A DNA stretch of 23,755 bases, from positions 76,743-100,497 of the forward strand of contig PS015037.1 in NCBI GenBank assembly GCA_048213135.1, in the 5' to 3' direction. The notes beneath the pieces are model-generated. The model ran no database searches. It saw only the letters and a program-made list of their open reading frames with translations, and was not told the DNA's origin. Positions 17,725-23,755 of the stretch are shown here, one piece after another. A program made the position numbers and the translations under genes. How positions within the stretch are numbered: position 1 is the first letter of the stretch; every line of letters begins with the position of its first letter. This DNA is from Reclinomonas americana ATCC 50394. Lineage: Eukaryota; Jakobida; Jakobea; Jakobida.

Positions 17725-18894
17725 ATGCTGAAAGTGCAAAAGCGCCACTTCTCCATGATGGAGACGGAGGAGGCAAGCGCATCCCCGTTTGGCACCAGTG
17801 GCACCAGTGCCGCCGCCGCCGCCGCCGCAGCCGCCGCCTCTGCCTCCTCTGCCTCCTCGTCCTCTCTCCACATTGGTGGCATGAGCGGCGGGCTGAGAAA
17901 GCAACACAATCCACTGATGGGTGGCCTCTCGCGGCCGTTCGATGCCGATCCGCGGCCACTCAAGCGCCCCCACCTCGACTCAGCCTCGTCTTCCTCATCC
18001 TCCTCCTCCTCCTCATCGTCATCATCATCGTCAACAGCGCCAACAGCAACAACAGCAGCGGCAACGGCCGCCAAGAAGCTTCGTCGCCGCGGTGGCCGCC
18101 GATCGACCGACGCCACCATGGACAACGACGATGAGGACTACGGGGAGGAGGAGGACGAGGAGCTGGAGGAGGAGGAGGACGCAAGCAGCGGATTCCATCA
18201 ACATCATCATCACCGCCATCACAATCATCACCATGTGTCGACACAGCCGAGCATTCGTTTCGTCACATGTGCTCTTGTGTGTGTGTCTCTCTCTCTCTGT
18301 TGCTCACGTGTGTGTGTACACAGAGTGCAAGAACTGTGGTGCGTCGGTTGCACTTGATCCGGCGAGTCCCGCCGCGTCATTGCACTCGTCAGTGTCGTCA
18401 TTATCAGTGGTCTCGGCTGCCGCACGTGCGTCCTCCCTCTCCTTGTCACACACACACGTGCGCGCTGTGTGTTTTGCTGACTCATTGTGCAGACTCGGTG
18501 GGAGGCGGATCGTCGTCGTCTGGTCGTGAGTTGCGCTACACGGAGGAGGAGCATGAGCGGCTGAAGCGAGCGGCAGTGGAGCGCGCTGTCATGGAGCGAG
18601 AGCAGGCGTTGCGCGAGGAGTTCCAGCGTGCGTCGCAGGAGCAGTTCTTTGCATTCCAGCGATTCCATGAGGTTTTTCGCGCACACACACACACACACAT
18701 GCACACGAGTACAATCGCCGTTCGTGTTTTTGTACTCATTCTATCTCTCTCTCGCTTCTCGTAGGACTTTGTGGCGCAGCAGTTCCGCCGTCGGTGAGTT
18801 GTGGGCACGCGTTGTTGTGCATTTTGCTGCAGTGGGTGCCAACTCACGCCTCTTTGTTTCTGCATTCCGCAGCGAGTGCTCTTACATTACGTAA
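17725..18894 (+). CDS. AKIRIN: Akirin homologue (nuclear transcription cofactor)
   Basis: Akirins are small nuclear proteins that bridge transcription factors and chromatin remodelers. Exons: 17725-18256, 18324-18425, 18493-18671, 18765-18793 and 18873-18894, all in phase, 287 residues. The C-terminal third matches the akirin core: a long charged helix (TEEEHERLKRAAVERAVM, then REEFQRASQEQFFAFQRFHE, then DFVAQQFRRR) and the ending CSYIT, equivalent to the SYVS end of animal akirins. An N-terminal basic motif (PLKRPHLDS) fits a nuclear signal. In between are poly-Ala, poly-Ser, an acidic run (EEEDEELEEEED) and a His-rich run, which make it longer than animal akirins (about 200 residues). The last two exons are only 29 and 22 nt. 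The start is uncertain: an in-frame ATG also lies at 17650 and others downstream. Identification rests on the C-terminus. Confidence 0.75.
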
Positions 18895-18921
18895 GGTGCA
18901 CTGATTGATGATCGTCACGCA

Positions 18922-18944
18922 GCGGCAGCCACTGCTGCTGCCGC
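18922..18944. repeat. Small inverted repeat GCGGCAGC/GCTGCCGC
   Basis: An 8-bp perfect stem with a 7-nt loop starts 28 nt after the akirin stop, between convergent genes. It is made of GCN-type triplets and may be only a by-product of low complexity. Confidence 0.4.
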
Positions 18945-19032
18945 CATCGTTGTCGTCGTTACACAAGAAAAAGTATTCTTTCACTCCCTCCCTTCTTGCA
19001 TGTTTGTGTGCGCGCACATTCATCGCTCTCCC

Positions 19033-19052
19033 NNNNNNNNNNNNNNNNNNNN
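19033..19052. other. Assembly gap, 20 N, near the 3' end of the LRR-ARM gene
   Basis: The exon 19227-19053 is open into the gap, and no clear final exon or stop can be placed in 18895-19032. The C-terminus of the minus-strand gene is therefore unresolved. Confidence 0.8.
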
Positions 19053-19458
19053 GGTGCATTCGACAGCATCACGCAATGCCAACCGTGTTGAAAGGCACAC
19101 GTGAGGGCCTCGACAAAGAGTGGCCGCGTACTCCGCTCGCTCTCCAAACACTCCAGCAGGCACGTGAGCAGGGCAGTGAGGCAATTGGACTCAACGACTA
19201 CGCGCTCCATGTCCGCATTCGACGACACTGTGCCGATAGGAAGGCGACAGTGAGCGCAAGGTGCGCGTGTGTGTGCGGGCGAGCAAGCGCACGCAACTCG
19301 CTCGGCAAATGACATGAACATGTCGCAAACAATCAAAGGCAATGTGCATGTCGTCGGGCTCGCTGGCAATCGTCTGCAGCCGTCTCATCACATTCTGCAC
19401 CAGGTGCGGGAACTTGGGCGCCAGTGCACTGCAAAACGAAGTGGCTTGTCCACTGTCG

Positions 19459-19508
<50 letters not shown>

Positions 19509-22053
19509 CTGCCAGTGAGACGACGATACGCACGCACGCACTCGTGTCGTGAGATGGACGCAACGCAGGAGGCACATCAGATTGACACTCTGCGGGGCCA
19601 AGTCGTCGCACACTCGAACGCAGATGGTCTCGCTCAACAGCGGTGAACTCCACACCACCGAGTTGATGAGGTCCAGTGCAACGGCATTGACCTGACCGTG
19701 CAGCTCGAGGACACTTCGAGTCACCGCACCTCGATATCCCGCTGCGCGTTTCACCTCCCCGTGGTGAGCGACACGCATGGTGCGCGGGAAACAATTGAAG
19801 GGTTACGCACGAGGGACGAGAAGCATGCACAGAGCTGACTCCAGCAAACTGTGCTGGCAGGCCCAGCTGAGGAAGCGCTCCACCTGTCGAGCCTTGTACC
19901 GGGCGTTGCGTGTTGGCGACGATGGTCGATTGGACGGGCAGTTGGTGCAGCAGAAGCTGTCGCACATGCCCGCAAGCTCCGGCGCCTGCAGCCACATTGA
20001 CGAGAATTGTGGCCAGTCTGCAAGGGGGAACGAGAGGAAGTGAGCGGTTTTCCATAGAATAATGCATCTGACGGGGACGACGCACGTGACGTGCTCAGCG
20101 TCTGCACATCACACAACCAATAAGAACGCGACATTGGGGTGAAAAAAGGTCACAAGAGAAGCACTCGGGTCACCTTGAGCACGTTGAACGCTTGCAGCCG
20201 TGCAGATGGACTATTGGCCTCGACCACTGTGCAGATCATGGCGTCGATAAGCACCGCGGTGACTTCTGGTTTGCAAATGCGACTCTGCAGTACGCCGTCG
20301 AGGCCGCTGTCGACTGTGCACAACCACAAAATGTGTGAGCAACGAGTGCGATGGCATGCGCAAATGCTGCGTGTGCGCGCAACTTTCGGGCACCAAGTAC
20401 ACCAAGTCCACCATGTTTGTCAGCTCCGGCAACAATTCGTTTCCGTCGTCGACCTTCTGCAACACTCGCCACAGGATGAACTGGTGCATTTGTCGGCACT
20501 CGGCGTACACGGTGCGTGCAACTAAAAACATGGAGAGTTAGTTTTTTCGCATTCGTGTGGCGCTCCCACACGGGTGTGTAGGTGCACGCAACAAATTGGA
20601 CTGTCGACCGCCAGCGCAAACACGGCCGCCTCTCGCAGCTCCTCGTCGTCGGCAATCTTCGCAGCAACCAGTTCTACAGACGCTGCATCTTGCACGGTGC
20701 CCGCTGCGCCCGAGACACGTGCGCATTCAGCAAGTAGCAGGTGCAAGCACGGCAGCGCAGATTCACTCACCAGTGACCATAACAAGGGCGCAGGCGTGTG
20801 CTCGAAGAGACTTCTCATTTCCGCGTGTCGCATAGCATTGCAGAATCGACAGCGGTATTGTGCGATCGGCCCAAAACATGTGGTGTACCGTGCAGCCAGC
20901 TGCATGTCGGGAGGTGAGCAACTGCAAATCAAACAGTCGCTCCGCGCGCCCGCCACCTCTGCACGCACCATCGTAGAGGGCCGACATGAGCGCCACGCGC
21001 AGTGACGCAGGCCACACAGTGAGCTCGGGATCGTCGGTGGTGGGCGAGATCAGCACCTCGACAATGAATTCGACCAGGTCGGCAAGCGGATCCGGGTCGT
21101 CCTCGTCGGCGGCAAAGTGTTGTATGTAGTAGGCCAGCAACGTGAGGGCCAACGCACAGCGCACCACCGGCACTTCGCCCGGATCATACAGCAATTCCTC
21201 CCACTCGTCCACCGCGTCACTGCAGCAGGGGAGTGAGTAGAGACGATGAATCAAAAAAACACACAAGGGAAAGAAGCCACTCAACGGTGACAATGAGCCG
21301 CTGAGATTCAGCGACTGGAGACGCGGCGGCAACCGGTCGGACTCCAGCGCCTCCAGGCTCGGGCAGTCCGTGACCGACAGCGTCTGCAGACCGGGCGGCA
21401 ATCCGACCGGGAAGGTGGTGATCGGTTGCAGCGAGAGCACCAACGTGCTCAGCGCCGTCGGCAAGTTCTCAATCGTGCGCGCCAGCGCCTCATCGCTGAG
21501 GTGGCACTGATGCAACTCGACGTAGCGCAGCGTCGGCGCCAGTCCACTGGGAATGCCGGCTCCCCCCAGCTCCACACGCCGTATTGTCAACCGCGTAAGA
21601 NNNNNNNNNNNNNNNNNNNNCTCGGCAGCTCGCTCAAGCACAGCGAACCGTCCACGTGGCACCCGGAGAGCGCCAGCGCAGTGAGCCGAGAGGCCGCTCC
21701 CAATTCCGACAGCACCACCGACACCGGGCGCGGGAAGTCGCGCAACAGCAGCTCGGTCAACGAGGCGCCACACGCACTCAGCAGATAGCCTGGCGACAGA
21801 CCACTGTCGCACGCACGCGAGAGCTGCAGACGCCGCAAGCGCGGTGGCAGCTGCACCGCTGTCCGCCACTTGGCGCTCTGCGCCGCAGCTGCGCCCGACG
21901 GACCATCGACATCCAGCGACTCGAGCTCCGTCAGGTGCACCACAGAGCTTATAAAGTCGTCCACCTGCTCGGTGCTTTGCGAGGGCGGATCGAGCACCAC
22001 TCGCACGTGCCTCGCGCGCGGAAAGTTGACCACCAGTTGCTGGAAACTCAGTG
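19053..22053 (-). CDS. LRR plus armadillo/HEAT-like protein, probable F-box substrate receptor (partial)
   Basis: Probable substrate-binding subunit of a cullin-RING ubiquitin ligase. Minus-strand exons: 22053-21621 and 21600-21286 (a 20-N gap lies inside), 21219-20771, 20703-20602, 20521-20384, 20313-20174, 20101-20086, 20017-19811, 19741-19534, 19452-19298 and 19227-19053, all in phase. The first part has leucine-rich repeats (LRRLQLSRACDSGL, SRLTALALSGCHVDG, LQTLSVTDCPSLEAL, LQSLNLSGS). The rest is alpha-helical repeats (VVRCALALTLLAYYI, LRAHACALVMVTAG, ELREAAVFALAVD, NALTALLTCLLECL-like blocks). LRR followed by ARM recalls ZYG11/ZER1, CUL2 receptors. Here an F-box exon that fits the missing 5' end lies at 22553-22733 on the other strand (see findings). 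One exon is 16 nt. Donor choices at 21286 and 19298 are uncertain. The 3' end is lost. Confidence 0.75.
19461..19504. repeat. (CA)22 microsatellite
   Basis: A perfect dinucleotide run of 44 nt lies inside intron 19533-19453 of the minus-strand LRR-ARM gene, where it reads (TG)22. Confidence 0.95.
21601..21620. other. Assembly gap, 20 N, inside the LRR exon
   Basis: The LRR reading frames on the two sides differ by one if 20 bases are counted. If the exon is continuous, the true gap must be a multiple of three (zero is possible), so 20 is a placeholder. Confidence 0.7.
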
Positions 22054-22088
22054 CTGCACATGGGGAAAAGAGAGAGAGAGAGAGAGAG

Positions 22089-22492
22089 NNNNNNNNNNNN
22101 NNNNNNNNNNNNNNNNNNNNNNNNNNNNNNNNNNNNNNNNNNNNNNNNNNNNNNNNNNNNNNNNNNNNNNNNNNNNNNNNNNNNNNNNNNNNNNNNNNNN
22201 NNNNNNNNNNNNNNNNNNNNNNNNNNNNNNNNNNNNNNNNNNNNNNNNNNNNNNNNNNNNNNNNNNNNNNNNNNNNNNNNNNNNNNNNNNNNNNNNNNNN
22301 NNNNNNNNNNNNNNNNNNNNNNNNNNNNNNNNNNNNNNNNNNNNNNNNNNNNNNNNNNNNNNNNNNNNNNNNNNNNNNNNNNNNNNNNNNNNNNNNNNNN
22401 NNNNNNNNNNNNNNNNNNNNNNNNNNNNNNNNNNNNNNNNNNNNNNNNNNNNNNNNNNNNNNNNNNNNNNNNNNNNNNNNNNNNNNNNNNNN
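22089..22492. other. Assembly gap, 404 N, bordered by a GA microsatellite
   Basis: A (GA)n run at about 22071-22088 leads into the gap. On the minus strand this is the pyrimidine-rich part of the intron before LRR exon 22053. The 5' end of the LRR gene, or part of its first intron, is here. Confidence 0.9.
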
Positions 22493-22552
22493 CACACGCA
22501 CAGACAAACTGCGTGAGAGTTTTGCATCTTTTTCGCGCACACACATACACAC

Positions 22553-22733
22553 ATGTCGTCGTACTTGGGTCACGGCGAGGAGGCTCTGCCCACTGATGTG
22601 TGGCTAGTGGTCTTCTCATACCTCACCTTCCGACGCGCCACACAACACTTGTGGCGAGTGTCGCAGAGATTCGCGCGTCTGATTCAGCAAGTGCCGTGGG
22701 ACTCCACCACCTTCCGCCTCACTCTGCGCTCAC
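22553..22733 (+). CDS. F-box domain first exon, probably of the LRR-ARM gene
   Basis: The F-box binds Skp1 and links a substrate receptor to an SCF ubiquitin ligase. The 181-nt exon starts at ATG and encodes 60 residues plus one base: MSSYLGHGEEALPTDVWLVV, then FSYLTFRRATQHLWRVSQRF and ARLIQQ, then a PWDSTTFRLTLRS tail. This matches the F-box pattern (LPxDVWxxVFSYL, later WRVSQRF). It ends in phase 1 at a GTGAGT donor. No LRR or other partner exon follows on the plus strand before a new gene starts at 23658. The minus-strand LRR exon at 22053 begins in the matching phase and lacks an F-box. The exon lies on a 276-bp contig between two gaps, whose orientation may be wrong. As drawn it would otherwise be a truncated F-box gene. 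Confidence 0.75.
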
Positions 22734-23657
22734 GTGAGTGTGCCTCTCTCTCTCTCTCATATACACACNNNNNNNNNNNNNNNNNNNNTGTTTTCTCTTG
22801 CACCTCACGCACACACGCGTGAATGCTCTCTTTCTCTCTCGCTCTCGCACGCACACACCGCGCGTGCGTGTGCACACACGAACAAAGAAGGATTCAAGAA
22901 GAGTTAGACAAACAGGACTTTTTTTGTTCTTTTCGCCACACTCTCTTCGTTTACGTGTGTGCGCGCGTGTGCGCTGTGATGAGGGACGTGTTGTGGTGTG
23001 AGTGAGCGAGAAGAAACTGTGAAAAACTGATCGGAAATGGCCATGGTCATGACTTGCGCTGCTGTTGCGCAGTTTCTCGTTCGCCGTTCACAGATTGTTG
23101 TGCACACGCGCGCATGGGAGGAGGTGCAGGTTGGGCCCTAGACTGCCTGCTGACTTTGTGAAGCAGATGCACGCATGTCGACGTCAAAGTGCGATTGTGC
23201 ATGCATTGATCAAGACTTCGACGTCGCGCGCGAGCGCAGCGCTCCCCCTTGCTGCAACCTCCCGCTGTGATCCCTCCACACTATCACATACAACGAAGAC
23301 ACGACGCCAGCGGACACGAGCGCAGCGAGTCTGCGCTGCGCATACACTGTACCACGACGAAGAATCCGGCCGCGGACGACGTAGCGCGCACAGAGTGAGA
23401 GATCACGATCCATGCTTGCAGCTACGACGCCGGCACTGTTGCACAGCAGACATACTGTACGTCTATGTTGGGCTCCGCGGGCGTGGTGGACTGCAGAAAC
23501 GAACCCAACTTCTCGGCGAGCGTCCCGAATCTCTTTCTTTCAGCTCTTTTTTCTTGCACCGACGCCGACACCGAGCGATCGCTCTCCCATCGACTCCTGC
23601 AGACTCTGCAAGTGTGTGTATGTGTGTGTGCTCGCACTCACACACCCGTCTTGCAAC
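22734..23657. other. Intergenic or intronic stretch without recognised exons
   Basis: It contains the 20-N gap, CT/CA-rich sequence, a short plus-strand frame from 23036 (MAMVMTCAAVAQFLV, 35 codons) and a 67-codon minus frame at 23210-23413, none with family features. A T-run lies at 22920-22926. I find no RNA gene here. Confidence 0.4.
22769..22788. other. Assembly gap, 20 N, right end of the F-box contig
   Basis: It closes the small contig 22493-22768. A CT microsatellite lies just before it, matching the CT/GA run at the far side of the 404-N gap. Confidence 0.8.
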
Positions 23658-23726
23658 ATGGCGTCAACACGCATGGTGCTGGTCATCATCACACTCGTCA
23701 TCGTTCAGCTGCTCTTTGCTGGCGCG
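23658..23726 (+). CDS. First exon of a secreted or membrane protein (partial)
   Basis: The ATG at 23658 opens a 23-residue hydrophobic leader: MASTRMVLVIITLVIVQ, then LLFAGA. It has a basic start, a core of about 14 residues and a small-residue end, which fits a signal peptide or signal anchor. The exon ends in phase 0 at GCG before GTACGT, a good donor, and a CT-rich intron reaches the right edge. Family unknown. The layout (a short first exon carrying only the leader) mirrors the gene at the left edge of the window. Confidence 0.55.
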
Positions 23727-23755
23727 GTACGTTGCTCGTCTCTCTCTCTCTCTCC

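Noticed and set aside
17418-18125. 235-codon minus-strand frame antisense to akirin
   Set aside because: Made of antisense readings of Ser/Ala/His repeats (poly-Ala, poly-Asp/Glu); no family features.
19461-19504. Regular repeat considered as CRISPR or telomere-like
   Set aside because: It is a plain CA dinucleotide microsatellite without spacers, inside an intron.
23036-23143. Short plus frame MAMVMTCAAVAQFLV
   Set aside because: 35 codons with no family features or supporting splice sites. It could be an upstream ORF but this cannot be supported.
23210-23413. 67-codon minus-strand frame (MDRDLSLCARYVV...)
   Set aside because: No domain, no splice context and Arg-rich composition as expected from random CG-rich DNA.

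Overview
The window is nuclear DNA from a eukaryotic microbe. Every recognisable gene is cut by GT-AG spliceosomal introns, most of 55-140 nt with one apparent 29-nt intron. Genes lie head to head or tail to tail with very short spacers. Third codon positions favour G and C. Low-complexity tracts (Ala, Ser, Pro, His, GT/CA, CT) are frequent. There is no operon layout, no tRNA or rRNA gene, no CRISPR array and no transposon that I can recognise. A thioredoxin-like gene that resembles axonemal dynein-associated thioredoxins hints at a flagellated protist, but the sequence alone does not fix the lineage. Nine runs of N break the scaffold. Five are exactly 20 N and look like nominal joins that hide more sequence.

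Left part (1-7190): a minus-strand secreted or membrane protein (partial) and the 11-exon ribosome-biogenesis gene WDR3/UTP12 share a divergent promoter. A small plus-strand hypothetical gene follows, then about 0.9 kb with nothing recognisable.

Middle (7191-16209): a plus-strand alpha/beta hydrolase with a GHSAG elbow converges, 38 bp apart, on a minus-strand alpha/beta hydrolase of the bacterial COG4757 type. Next come a plus-strand PPKL/BSU1-like Ser/Thr phosphatase whose N-terminus is lost in a gap, a minus-strand thioredoxin-like gene with a degenerate active site (WAGSS), and a plus-strand gene with a possible beta-grasp domain.

Right part (16210-23755): an intron-containing histone H2A (minus) with an atypical tail and a strong hairpin after its stop; an akirin homologue (plus), divergent from H2A; a large minus-strand LRR plus armadillo/HEAT-like protein; an F-box exon that sits on the opposite strand but fits the LRR gene in phase and theme, suggesting a flipped contig; and the first exon of a secreted or membrane protein at the right edge.

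The genes do not form one pathway. They look like ordinary housekeeping and regulatory genes (rRNA processing, chromatin, ubiquitin ligase adaptor, phosphatase, hydrolases). The most useful leads are the F-box contig orientation, the bacterial-type hydrolase with introns as short as 29 nt, the H2A 3' hairpin, and the F-box-LRR-ARM architecture. I did not find a convincing new multi-gene system.
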